Source: Actinoplanes sandaracinus (lineage in GTDB: Bacteria; Actinomycetota; Actinomycetes; Mycobacteriales; Micromonosporaceae). Taken from it: a DNA stretch of 35,084 nucleotides. Made by a program: the position numbers and the translations under genes. A model generated the notes under the pieces. That model was not told the origin of the DNA. It ran no database searches and saw nothing but the letters and a program-made list of their open reading frames with translations. The stretch covers positions 246,072 through 281,155 of the forward strand of contig NZ_JASCTH010000012.1 of assembly GCF_030009775.1 (NCBI RefSeq), given 5' to 3'. Of the stretch, positions 8,069 to 15,641 are shown in pieces (the stretch's first letter is position 1; every line of letters starts with the position of its first letter).

Positions 8069-9226
8069 TTAGAGCCCCATGTCCTTCGCGATGATCATTT
8101 TCATGACCTCGGACGTGCCGCCGTAGATCCGGTTGACCCGGTTGTCGGCGTAGAGGCGGGCGATCGGGTACTCGTTGATGAAGCCGTAGCCGCCGTGCAA
8201 CTGCAGGCAGCGGTCGATGACCCGGTGCGCGACCTCGGTGCAGAAGAGCTTCGCCGAGGCGGCCTCGGCCGCGGTCAGCTCGCCCGCGTCGAGAGCCTCC
8301 AGAGCGCGGTCGGCGACCGCCTGCGCGGCGTCGACCTCGGCCTGGCAGGCGGCCAGCTCGAACTTGGTGTTCTGGAAGCTCGCGACCGTCTGGCCGAAGA
8401 CCTTGCGGTCCTGCACGTACAGCTTGGCGAACCGGACCGCTGCGGCGGCCTGCGCGTACGCGCCGTAGGCGATGCTGAGCCGCTCCTTCGGCAGGTTCTT
8501 GCCGAGGTAGGAGAAGCCCTTGTTCTCCTCGCCGAGCCGGTCGCCGACCGGCACCTTGACATCGACGAACGCCAGCTCGGCGGTGTCCGAGGTGCGCAGG
8601 CCCAGCTTGTCGAGCTTGCGGCCGACCGAGTAACCGGGCAGCGTCGTGTCGACGACCAGCAGGGTGATGCCGAACCGGCGGTCGTCGGGCTTCGGCGGGG
8701 AGGTGCGCGCGCAGACGATCACCCGGTCGGCGAGGACACCGCCGGTGATGAAGGTCTTGGCGCCGTTGAGCACGTAGTGCGTGCCGTCCTCGGACAGTTT
8801 CGCCGTGGTGCTCATGCCGGCCAGGTCGCTGCCGGTGCCGGGCTCGGTCATGGCCAGCGCGTACATCGTGTCGCCGGAGACGAAGTCGGGCAGCCAGCGC
8901 CGCTTCTGCTCCTCGGTGCCGAGGTCCAGCAGATAGGGCAGGCCGAGCGCGACGTGCGCCCCGGCCGCCCCGAACGAGACACCGGCGCGGGTGGTCTCCT
9001 CGGTCTGGATCGCGGCGAACTTGAAGCTGTCGATGCCGGCGCCGCCATACTCCTCCGGCACCTCGATGCCGAACAGGCCCAGCTCGGCGAGTTGCTTGTA
9101 GAAGTCCCGCGGCACCTGGCCGTCGACGAACCACTGGTCGTAGCGGGGAACCACCTCGGTCTCGATGAAGTCCCGCAGAGTCTGCCGGAACGCCTCGTGG
9201 TCCTCATTGAAAACAGTGCGGCGCAT
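8069..9226 (-). CDS. Acyl-CoA dehydrogenase family protein (third gene of operon)
   Basis: A 385-residue acyl-CoA dehydrogenase fold with the three expected parts: an N-terminal helical domain, a middle beta domain with ALAMTEPGTGSD (124-134) and the C-terminal helical FAD domain (RKVFGQTV, LQLHGGYGFINEYPIARLY, IYGGTSEVM). It would oxidise an acyl-CoA to the 2-enoyl-CoA and pass electrons to ETF. The glutamate that acts as base in the short/medium-chain type (YEGT) is Gly370 here. The alternative site of the long-chain/isovaleryl type, just before the YV-x-DRK-x-FG segment, aligns with Arg265. The catalytic base is therefore not obvious. The start at 9226 follows AAGGGA about ten bases upstream. 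It lies 17 bases after the SDR gene and is very likely co-transcribed with it. Confidence 0.9.
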   Translation of the reverse strand: MRRTVFNEDHEAFRQTLRDFIETEVVPRYDQWFVDGQVPRDFYKQLAELGLFGIEVPEEYGGAGIDSFKFAAIQTEETTRAGVSFGAAGAHVALGLPYLLDLGTEEQKRRWLPDFVSGDTMYALAMTEPGTGSDLAGMSTTAKLSEDGTHYVLNGAKTFITGGVLADRVIVCARTSPPKPDDRRFGITLLVVDTTLPGYSVGRKLDKLGLRTSDTAELAFVDVKVPVGDRLGEENKGFSYLGKNLPKERLSIAYGAYAQAAAAVRFAKLYVQDRKVFGQTVASFQNTKFELAACQAEVDAAQAVADRALEALDAGELTAAEAASAKLFCTEVAHRVIDRCLQLHGGYGFINEYPIARLYADNRVNRIYGGTSEVMKMIIAKDMGL

Positions 9227-9243
9227 TGTCGTGCTGGTCCCTT

Positions 9244-9990
9244 CTAGAGACGGCGTCCGCCGTCGACGTAGATCGTCTGGCCGGTGATGAAGGAGGCGGC
9301 ATCGCTGGCCAGGAAGGCGACGACCCGGGCGATGTCCTCGGGCCGGCCGACCCGGCGCAACGGGGTGATCTCGGCGGCCTTGGCCCGCATGTCCGCGGCG
9401 GAGATGCCGACCCGGGCGGCGGTGGCGTCGGTCATGTCGGTGACGATGAAACCGGGCGCCACCGCATTGACGTTGATGTTGAACGGACCCAGTTCCATCG
9501 CCAGCGTACGGGTGAGGCCCTGGATGCCGGCCTTCGCGGCGGCGTAGTTGGCCTGCCCCCGATTGCCCAGCGCGGACACGCTCGACGTGTTCACGATCTT
9601 GCCGGCGCGCTTGGCGACCATGTGCCGCTGGGCCGCCCGGCTGCACAGGAACGCGCCCCGCAGGTGCACGCCCATCACGATGTCCCAGTCGGAGACGGAC
9701 ATCTTGTGCAGCAGATTGTCGCGCAGCACACCGGCATTGTTGACCAGCACGTCAACCCCGCCCAGTTCGCCGGCGACCTTGTCGACGACCGCGTCCACCT
9801 GGGACTCGTCGGCGACGTCGCAGCCGTAGGCGACCGCCGTGCCGCCGCCCGCCCGGATCCGGTCGACGGTCTCGACGCAGGCCTGCTCGTCCAGGTCGAG
9901 CACGGCGACGGCCGAGCCCTCACGGGCGAACTGCAGTGCGGTGGCCGCGCCGATACCCCGCGCGGCGCCGGTGACGATGGCGACCCTCAT
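9244..9990 (-). CDS. SDR family NAD(P)-dependent oxidoreductase, FabG-like
   Basis: A 248-residue classical short-chain dehydrogenase. It shows the TGAARGIG cofactor motif (7-14), NNAG, the Ser-Tyr-Lys catalytic set in NTSSVSALGNRGQANYAAAK, PGFIVTDM and the C-terminal ITGQTIYVDGG typical of 3-oxoacyl reductases. The ATG at 9990 follows AAAGGGGG; an upstream in-frame codon would add seven residues. It lies between two acyl-CoA dehydrogenase genes on the same strand, 10 bases after the first. A 3-hydroxyacyl-CoA/3-oxoacyl-CoA step of a fatty- or branched-acid degradation route is the likeliest job. Confidence 0.9.
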   Translation of the reverse strand: MRVAIVTGAARGIGAATALQFAREGSAVAVLDLDEQACVETVDRIRAGGGTAVAYGCDVADESQVDAVVDKVAGELGGVDVLVNNAGVLRDNLLHKMSVSDWDIVMGVHLRGAFLCSRAAQRHMVAKRAGKIVNTSSVSALGNRGQANYAAAKAGIQGLTRTLAMELGPFNINVNAVAPGFIVTDMTDATAARVGISAADMRAKAAEITPLRRVGRPEDIARVVAFLASDAASFITGQTIYVDGGRRL

Positions 9991-10000
9991 GGAACCCCCT

Positions 10001-11149
10001 TTAAAAAGCACTGATCCCGGTCAGCGCACGGCCGATGAGCAGTTTCTGGATCTGGCTGGTGCCTTCGTAGAGGGTGGTGACGCGGGCGTCACGCATGGCC
10101 TTGCCGACCGGGAACTCGTCGACGTAGCCGTACCCTCCGAAGATTTGAATGGCCTGGTTGGCGGCCTTGACGGCGGACTCGGTGGCGAACAGCTTCGCCA
10201 TCGACGCCTCGGTCCGATAGGGCAGGCCGCGGTCGACGAGGTCGGCGGCCCGCCAGACGAGCAGCCGGGCGGCGTCGGCCTCCACCGCGATGTCGGCGAT
10301 CATCTCCTGGACCAGTTGATAACCGGCGATCGGCTTGCCGAACTGGGTGCGCTCCTTGGCGTAGGCGACACCGGCCTCGAGGCAGCCGCGGGCCAGGCCG
10401 ACCGAGCCGGCGGCGACCGCGATCCGGCCCTTGTCGAGCGCCGCCATGGCGATCTTGAAACCGGTGCCCTCGGCGCCGAGCCTGTGGTCGTCGCCGACTC
10501 TGACCTCGTCCAGGCCGAGCTCAGCGGTGGCCTGCCCGCGCAGACCGAGCTTTCCCTTGATCTCTTTCCGGCGCAGGCCGGGTGAGTCGGTGGGAACCAG
10601 GAAGGCGGTGATCCCCTTCGGCCCCGGGCCGCCGGTGCGCGCGAAGATCAGCGCCACGCCCGCCCAGGTGCCGTTGGTGATGAAGATCTTCTCGCCGGAG
10701 ATCACCCAGTCGTCGCCGTCACGGACCGCCTTGGTGATCAGCGACCCGGCGTCGGACCCGGTGCCCGGCTCGGTCAGCCCGAAGCAGCCCAGCAGCTCCC
10801 CCGCGCACATGGCCGGGAGCCATCGCTGCCGCTGGGACGCCGTCCCATACGCCTGGATGCTCTTGGCCACCAGCCCGAGCGAGACCGAGACGATGCCGCG
10901 CACCGAGGTGTCGCCGCGCCCCAGCTCCTCCATCATCAGGCAGTAGGTGAGGAAGTCCCCGCCCGAGCCGCCCAGCTCCTCGTCGATGCCCAGGCCGAGG
11001 AAACCCAGATCGGCGAGTTTGCCGACGATCTTCGTGTCGACCTGCTCGGCGCGGTCCCACTCGGTGGCGTGCGGGACGACCTCGCGGTCGACCCACTCGC
11101 GGGCGAGATCACGGAACTGCTGCTGCTCCGCCGTCAGGCTGAGATCCAC
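10001..11149 (-). CDS. Acyl-CoA dehydrogenase, short/medium-chain type (first gene of operon)
   Basis: A 382-residue acyl-CoA dehydrogenase with the full domain series: helical N-terminus (LTAEQQQFRDLAREW), CFGLTEPGTGSDA flavin/substrate loop, RTQFGKPI, the FGGYGYVDEFPV FAD loop and the base Glu362 in LYEGTSQIQK, the hallmark of short/medium-chain and glutaryl-type enzymes. The GTG start at 11149 has GGGGAG five bases upstream. It leads the leftward operon ending at 8069 and faces a TetR gene across a 102-base spacer holding two operator-like repeats. Its intact active site contrasts with the third gene of the operon. Confidence 0.93.
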   Translation of the reverse strand: MDLSLTAEQQQFRDLAREWVDREVVPHATEWDRAEQVDTKIVGKLADLGFLGLGIDEELGGSGGDFLTYCLMMEELGRGDTSVRGIVSVSLGLVAKSIQAYGTASQRQRWLPAMCAGELLGCFGLTEPGTGSDAGSLITKAVRDGDDWVISGEKIFITNGTWAGVALIFARTGGPGPKGITAFLVPTDSPGLRRKEIKGKLGLRGQATAELGLDEVRVGDDHRLGAEGTGFKIAMAALDKGRIAVAAGSVGLARGCLEAGVAYAKERTQFGKPIAGYQLVQEMIADIAVEADAARLLVWRAADLVDRGLPYRTEASMAKLFATESAVKAANQAIQIFGGYGYVDEFPVGKAMRDARVTTLYEGTSQIQKLLIGRALTGISAF

Positions 11150-11171
11150 GGCGACTCCCCGAGTCTGTCGA

Positions 11172-11222
11172 GTAACTGAACGCTGTTAGGTTCTTCGTGC
11201 CATGCTAACTTAACAGCGTTAG
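11172..11222. promoter_or_regulatory. Two TetR-type operator repeats in the divergent spacer
   Basis: Two copies of the inverted repeat TAAC-N8-GTTA(G) occur 33 bases apart: GTAAC-TGAACGCT-GTTAG (11172-11189) and CTAAC-TTAACAGC-GTTAG (11205-11222). The stretch is clearly A/T-richer than its surroundings. It lies between the leftward acyl-CoA dehydrogenase operon and the rightward TetR gene, so one regulator could control both promoters. The 33-base spacing is close to three helical turns, placing both sites on the same face of the DNA. Confidence 0.75.
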
Positions 11223-11251
11223 TCAAACCACCCCCTCTCCTGGAGGCCCGC

Positions 11252-11878
11252 ATGCCCCGGCCGACGACGCCGCTGCTCAGCCAGGCCGGCATCCGCGCGT
11301 CCGCGCTGGAGATCATCGACCGGGACGGCCTGGACGGCCTGAGCATGCGTAAACTGGCCGCCGCCCAAGGCGTCTCGGCCCCGGCGCTGTACTTCCACTA
11401 CCCCACCAAGGAACACCTGCTCGACGACGTGGCCAACGAGATCATCGAGAAGGTGGACGTGTCCGCGTTCGTCCACGGGTGGCGTGAGGGCCTGCTGACC
11501 TGGGCCAGGTCCTATCGGGCGGCCCTCGCCGAGCACCCCAACATCGTCCCGTTCCTGGCACGCGGCCCCGGCCAGCGCGACGCCTCCCTGCGCCGGGCCG
11601 ACACCATCCACGGTGGCCTGGTCGCCGCCGGCTGGCCCCCACGCGACGCCACGATGATCGGCGCCTCCACGAAATACCTGGTCCTGGGCGCCGCGATGGG
11701 CAGCTTCTCCCGGGGATTCGTCGACGACGTCCAGGTCTACCTGGACCGCTACCCCTCCCTCGGCGACGCCCACCGCCTGCGCGAACACGCCGACACCGTC
11801 GACCGGGACAGCTTCGAGTTCGCCCTGACGATGTTCGTCGACGGCCTCGCCGCCCGGCTCGCCCACCCCACCCGCTGA
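11252..11878 (+). CDS. TetR family transcriptional regulator
   Basis: A 208-residue TetR-type repressor. The DNA-binding domain fills about residues 9-56, with SALEIIDRDGLDGLSMRKLA and the recognition part GVSAPALYFHYPTKEHLLD. The C-terminal ligand/dimer domain follows. The start is firm (GGAGG five bases upstream of ATG). It is divergent from the acyl-CoA dehydrogenase operon, and two repeats of the same operator form lie between them. It probably senses an acyl-CoA or related lipid and represses both itself and the operon; the ligand is inferred from context only. Confidence 0.93.
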   Translation: MPRPTTPLLSQAGIRASALEIIDRDGLDGLSMRKLAAAQGVSAPALYFHYPTKEHLLDDVANEIIEKVDVSAFVHGWREGLLTWARSYRAALAEHPNIVPFLARGPGQRDASLRRADTIHGGLVAAGWPPRDATMIGASTKYLVLGAAMGSFSRGFVDDVQVYLDRYPSLGDAHRLREHADTVDRDSFEFALTMFVDGLAARLAHPTR

Positions 11879-11901
11879 CGGGTCCGCTCACGGTCGGCCG
11901 G

Positions 11902-12867
11902 TCAGGTGCGGGTCCGGGGCGGGCGCGACTGGAGGCCGGCCGCCAGCAGGGAGCGGCGCATCTCGGCGAGGCCGGCGGTGAAGTCGCTGCTGTCCTGGGT
12001 GTAGTAGCGGTGGAAGAACCAGGTCGGCACCCGCGGCGCCCGCCGGCGGGACAGGAACAACTGGTCCTGCACCTGCCGGGCCATCAGCCACAGGTCCTGC
12101 TGGATCACCGGGTCCTGGCCGAGGGCCGCCGACTGCAGGCAGCGGGCCCGGGCCCACCGGGCGACACGCCGCCGCTCGGTGAAGATGCCGCGCTGTTCGC
12201 GGAACGTGTCCCAGCCGAGCATCAGCATGCCCAGCGACGGCACGCACCACTGCACGATGAAGTCGGTGACCGTCGACCCGCGGACCATGGCGGTGAGCAG
12301 GCCGATGGCGGCCCAGGTGAGGATGCCGCTCAGGACGATGCGGGCGTAACGGTGGCGGACCCGGCCACCCCAGGCGAGGTTCTGCTGCTGGCGCACCAGC
12401 ACGTCGAACGGGGCCGGCAGGTTGGGCATCTCGTAGGAGACGCGCAGCGAGTCCTCCGGGCCGCGGAACCGGCCGCTGAGCTTGTGCACGTCCTCGGTGG
12501 GCACCTCGTCGCCGGCGAGCGCGTGGTTCCAGGTCAGATGGAACAGCCGCACCTCGAAGGTCTCCTGCAGCAGCGCGGCCCGGAGCAGTTCGCGGTGCGC
12601 CCAGGAGGCCAGTCCCATCGAGTAGATCAGCGCCCACAGCGCCCCGGCGACGGTGACCGTGATGCTCAGCGACCGGATGAACGGGGTGGAGTTCACCGAG
12701 CCGGCGAAGACGGTCATGAGGCCGATGGCGGCGAGCGTGATCGAGATCCCGATCCGCAGAGCGGCCAGGCGACGAACCCTGGTGTGCGACACCGTCATCG
12801 CACGAATAAGGTGACAGAGCGTCAGCTCAAGCTGACGCTGCCGCATCACGGGTCTGCGGTCGGACAT
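11902..12867 (-). CDS. S-4TM family putative pore-forming effector
   Basis: A 321-residue membrane protein matching the S-4TM layout. A short helical lead (MRQRQLELTL...VRRLAALR) precedes a first hydrophobic pair (about 38-55 and 65-85). A cytoplasmic segment follows with LQETFEVRLFHLTWN and LPAPFDVLVRQQQNLAWGGRVRHRYAR, then a second hydrophobic pair (about 185-230). The C-terminal part has RQVQDQLFLSRRRAPRVPTWFFHRYY. S-4TM proteins were predicted as pore-forming effectors of nucleotide-activated conflict systems beside CD-NTases. No nucleotidyltransferase, SLOG or TIR gene is in this window, so it stands as an orphan. The start is taken at ATG 12867; GTG 12876 is an alternative. It converges with the TetR gene (23 bases between stops) and borders a patch of degraded genes. 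Confidence 0.75.
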   Translation of the reverse strand: MSDRRPVMRQRQLELTLCHLIRAMTVSHTRVRRLAALRIGISITLAAIGLMTVFAGSVNSTPFIRSLSITVTVAGALWALIYSMGLASWAHRELLRAALLQETFEVRLFHLTWNHALAGDEVPTEDVHKLSGRFRGPEDSLRVSYEMPNLPAPFDVLVRQQQNLAWGGRVRHRYARIVLSGILTWAAIGLLTAMVRGSTVTDFIVQWCVPSLGMLMLGWDTFREQRGIFTERRRVARWARARCLQSAALGQDPVIQQDLWLMARQVQDQLFLSRRRAPRVPTWFFHRYYTQDSSDFTAGLAEMRRSLLAAGLQSRPPRTRT

Positions 12868-13248
12868 GCGCGCCACCGCCTGTCCAAAGATCTGATTGGA
12901 TACGACAAGGTTATCCCCGAAAATCAGCTATGTTCATCTATTTCTCCAGATGGCGGCATGCGCGCGGCGACTGAACGGCCCCGGCGGGCGAGAGGCGGGC
13001 CGCGCGGACAGCCGGGTGGAGCCCGGGGATGCCGCCGATGACGAGGGGCGCGGCCGACCCTCCGGCCGGCGCCCGGCCGGGGACGACCCAGGGCCATCGC
13101 TTGTACGTGGAGTAGCCGGCGGTCACGGCCGCCCCGGACGGGACACCCGAACCTCGTGCGGCGTCGACGGCGGCGCGGGTCGGAGTCACCGCCCTGAACT
13201 TCGAGGAGGTAGTCCCGGCGAGTCCCATCGGCTCCGTCGGTGGCTATG
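12868..13248. other. Gene-free stretch upstream of the S-4TM gene
   Basis: Bases 12890-12955 form an A/T-rich island in a GC-rich genome and probably hold the promoter of the leftward S-4TM gene. The rest is GC-rich with open frames on both strands that show no recognisable protein pattern. No RNA gene was seen. Confidence 0.5.
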
Positions 13249-13584
13249 TCAAGGACCGCGCCGCTCTCTCACCGGCCTCGGGTCTGCGTCCTCGACGTAG
13301 CTGATCTCGATGTCAGGCAACTCGTTCTGCAGCTCATAGGCCAGTCCCAGTCCGGTCTGTCGCCAGCGGTCCGCTTCCTCCACGTGGGGAAAGTCGAAGC
13401 CCGTCAGAGCAACGCCATTGAACTGGTCATTCCACGCTCGCAGCCGCCGGACAAGCCGCGCGCTGACGCCCAGGTCCTCAAGGGCCACCGGACCCATGTG
13501 CTCCATGTCCGAGTCCCAGACCGGGTCGTCGACTCCATACTCGGCCATGACCCTCAGGGCCGACGGCCGGTACGGCTTCTCCAC
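13249..13584 (-). CDS. Small conserved hypothetical protein
   Basis: A 111-residue acidic protein without signal or membrane segment. The pattern LRVMAEYGVDDPVWD, LEDLGVSARLVRRLRAWNDQF, a Trp-containing middle and LGLAYELQNELPDIEISYVED resembles a small actinobacterial family of unknown role that I have seen but cannot name. The GTG start at 13584 has AGGA seven bases upstream. Some members of this type sit beside toxin or phage genes, but nothing here proves a link. It lies next to the S-4TM gene on the same strand, 381 bases upstream. Confidence 0.7.
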   Translation of the reverse strand: MEKPYRPSALRVMAEYGVDDPVWDSDMEHMGPVALEDLGVSARLVRRLRAWNDQFNGVALTGFDFPHVEEADRWRQTGLGLAYELQNELPDIEISYVEDADPRPVRERRGP

Positions 13585-13683
13585 TTCTCGATCCTGCCAT
13601 GACGGTTACCTCAGCGCGTGGACGAATACGTGACCGACCGACGGCGACGGGCTCGCCGAGCACCTCTCACATAGTGTTCGGTG

Positions 13684-13830
13684 GTGCGGGAGACAGTGAC
13701 GTATCTGGAAAAGACGAACCGTGGCCAGTTGATACCGGCTGATCCCGTGCGCGATCTGGCCCTGGAATCCCTGGCCCGCAGTTCACCACTGGTTGTCGAA
13801 CTCCGATCCCGGATCGGCGTGACCGGTAAC
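13684..13830 (+). pseudogene. Remnant of a GNAT acetyltransferase N-terminus
   Basis: The frame starting at the GTG reads VRETVTYLEKTNRGQLIPAD, the usual beginning of a group of actinobacterial GNAT acetyltransferases (an ETVTYLEMT-type start). It continues to SSPLVVELRSRIG, after which the similarity stops and the frame runs on as low-complexity sequence to 14109. The acetyl-CoA-binding core is absent, so this looks like a truncated relic rather than a working gene. The assignment rests on pattern memory alone. Confidence 0.4.
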
Positions 13831-13974
13831 GCGTCACGCACCGGCCCAGCTGCCGGCTGCCAGCCCAGGTGGTGTGCGGAAGGCCCGGATGTGCGAGAGC
13901 TGGATCCGCTCGAAGTCCACCAGGTCCGGCGGGACCTCGACGACGCCGCCCGCCGCGAGAAGTCGCTCGACCCG

Positions 13975-14088
13975 GTCGAAGCCGAGGCGCTCACCCAACG
14001 CGATGATGTCGAGCGTGGACTCGTGGCCGCGGCGCGGATCCGCCTCATCGAACAGCCCGATGGTGAGAAAGCCCAGCCCGCGCAGCAG
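13975..14088 (-). pseudogene. Remnant of an LLM-class flavin-dependent oxidoreductase N-terminus
   Basis: On the minus strand one frame reads LGFLTIGLFDEADPRRGHES followed by TLDIIALGERLGFD. This is the N-terminal beta-strand and first helix of luciferase-like monooxygenases. No start codon precedes it: the frame is closed by TAG at 14098-14100, a few codons upstream. After GERLGFD the sequence switches to unrelated residues and ends at TGA 13834. Only about 40 of the expected 300 or more residues survive. It overlaps the open frame of the GNAT relic on the other strand. Confidence 0.5.
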
Positions 14089-14167
14089 GCGATCATGCTA
14101 AGCCGGTGATGTTAAGCCGGTGAACGGCCGATAAATCCCTCGAAGGAGACACCGCTACCCTGGGCTG

Positions 14168-15031
14168 ATGCCGATCAGCCGGAGCCGCCTGTCCCTGGTG
14201 TCGCTGACGGCGGTCGCCCTGATCGTCGCTGTCATCGTGGCCGTCGGCCTGGCCCGCGGCAGCGAACCCGACGCCGCCCAGCCGAGCACGCCCGCATCCG
14301 CCGCCCCGTCCGCGTCCGTGTCCGCCGCCGCTTCACCGACCGTGCCACCGGCCGCGGAGCCGCCCGCCGGCATGCCGGTCATCGCCTACGCGAAAGGGCC
14401 CCGCGGCCTGCCGGCCGACCCCGACCCCGAGTCGGTGGTCCCGGTCACCGAGGCGCTGCGGCCCACCACCAGGATCGCGTTGTACGACGCTCCGGGCGGC
14501 CGTGCCCGCGCCTGGCTGCCGCCCCGGATCAGCGGCCTCCCGGTCGTCGCCCCGATCGTCGCCCGCGAGAACGGCTGGGCCGCCGTGCTGGTGCCCGCCG
14601 CCAACCGCAGAATCGGCTGGGTGCCCGAGGCCGGCTGGCGCGCCGAACCGCTGCGCGACCAGCTTCTGGTCAACCTGGCCGCACGCCGCCTCACCTGGCT
14701 GCGCGACGGCGCCGAGCAGGGCCGGTGGAGCGTGGCGATCGGCGCCGACCGCAGCCCGACCCCGCTCGGCCGAACCTTCGTGCTCGGCCGGACCGGCACG
14801 TCCGGCGCCGTCTATGCCGGGCTGGACGCCCTGGTGCTCGGCTCGGTGCCGGACGAACCGGAGAAGCTGGCGGCCAGCCTCCAGGGCGCGCACACGGGCA
14901 TCCACGCCTGGTCGAACAGTTCCGCCTTCGGCCGGGACGTGTCCAACGGGTGCGTCCGCACCCCGGCCGCCGTCCAGCGGAAACTGCTCGCCCAGGTCGA
15001 CCCGGGCACCCCGGTCGTCGTCACACCCTGA
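14168..15031 (+). CDS. L,D-transpeptidase (YkuD domain), membrane-anchored or exported
   Basis: A 287-residue cell-wall enzyme. Residues 1-30 form an N-terminal hydrophobic signal or anchor. A long Ala/Ser/Pro linker (about 31-68) crosses the wall-facing space. A beta-rich SH3-like part follows (about 100-160, with GWAAVLVPAANRRIGWVPEAGW), then the YkuD catalytic domain (about 165-287). The catalytic signature is complete: HTGIHAW with His246, and SNGCVR with Cys262. It should form 3-3 peptidoglycan cross-links or attach proteins to peptidoglycan. The ATG is preceded by only a weak ribosome site, so expression may be modest. Short tandem repeats begin right after the stop. Confidence 0.9.
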   Translation: MPISRSRLSLVSLTAVALIVAVIVAVGLARGSEPDAAQPSTPASAAPSASVSAAASPTVPPAAEPPAGMPVIAYAKGPRGLPADPDPESVVPVTEALRPTTRIALYDAPGGRARAWLPPRISGLPVVAPIVARENGWAAVLVPAANRRIGWVPEAGWRAEPLRDQLLVNLAARRLTWLRDGAEQGRWSVAIGADRSPTPLGRTFVLGRTGTSGAVYAGLDALVLGSVPDEPEKLAASLQGAHTGIHAWSNSSAFGRDVSNGCVRTPAAVQRKLLAQVDPGTPVVVTP

Positions 15032-15037
15032 TCTCTC

Positions 15038-15096
15038 GTAACAGCGGCCGCCGTTACGGCCGCCTTCGTTACAGCGGCCTTCGTTACAGCCGCATG
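15038..15096. repeat. 15-bp tandem repeat with a near-palindrome after the L,D-transpeptidase gene
   Basis: Units of the form CGTTAC(A/G)GC(C/G)GCCTT start at 15052, 15067 and 15082 with a 15-base period. The first overlaps GTAAC-AGCGGCCGCC-GTTAC (15038-15057), a 20-bp palindrome with a single mismatched pair. Located between the convergent transpeptidase and XRE genes, it may work as a shared transcript end. It also encodes the last residues of the XRE protein, so the repeat could vary that C-terminus. Confidence 0.7.
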
Positions 15097-15464
15097 ATCG
15101 CCCTCGACAGCTGAGGCGCGCCGGCACAGCTCGTCCACCGGCTCTGCGCCGACCGTGGCCCACCCACCGCACACCGCGGACCCTGATCGCGTCGCGTCGC
15201 GAGGTGCGTGACGAACCGGGACGCCGGCGCGGCCTCCCGAAGCATCTCCCGGCGCACCTCGTCGAGCAGATCCGGCATCGCCAGCCCGAGCGCCCGGCAG
15301 ATCGCCGCCAGCACCTCCGACGACGCCTCCTTGGTGCCGCGCTCCACCTCCGAGAGGTACGGCAGCGACACCCCCGCCACCCCGGCCACCTCCCGTAGGG
15401 TCCGGCCCTGGCCCAGCCTTATCCGGCGCAGAACCGCCCCGATCACCCGCCGCAACAGTGGCAT
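15084..15464 (-). CDS. XRE-family regulator, ClgR-like
   Basis: A 126-residue helix-turn-helix protein. The start at 15464 is fixed by GGAGGAG seven bases upstream and gives MPLLRRVIGAVLRRIRLGQG, then RTLREVAGVAGVSLPYLSEVERGTKEASSE. This closely follows the pattern of ClgR, the activator of clp protease and stress genes in actinobacteria. Residues after about 80 (LLDEVRREML...) diverge and end in a low-complexity tail partly encoded by the 15-bp repeats. The usual regulon is ATP-dependent proteolysis; that is knowledge of the family, and no target is visible here. It is divergent from the rho paralogue, with the repeat-rich leader between them. Confidence 0.82.
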   Translation of the reverse strand: MPLLRRVIGAVLRRIRLGQGRTLREVAGVAGVSLPYLSEVERGTKEASSEVLAAICRALGLAMPDLLDEVRREMLREAAPASRFVTHLATRRDQGPRCAVGGPRSAQSRWTSCAGAPQLSRAIMRL

Positions 15465-15641
15465 CCCCGTCTCCTCCCACAAGTCGTCCGCTGCCATCAT
15501 CGCTGCTTTCCCCGGACGGTGTTAAGCTGGGCCGCAATCGGATCGACGGATGTCGGCGTTCTCTGGACGCCCCCGATGATCCCCCTCACCGCTGGCTCTC
15601 GGCCGGCTGTTCGAGGCACTGCCGATCCATCGCGGACGCCG

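Larger units (their letters stand above)
13585..14167. other. Gene-decay stretch without an intact gene
   Basis: Apart from the two relics annotated inside it (GNAT-like on plus, luciferase-like on minus), this stretch has no frame with a ribosome site and a recognisable product. The sequence just before 14168 has GAAGGAGA about 20 bases ahead of the next gene, too far to serve it well. Confidence 0.5.

Noticed and set aside
12896..13300. Open frames on both strands between the S-4TM gene and the 13249 gene
   Set aside because: No ribosome sites, no family pattern, composition of chance high-GC frames.
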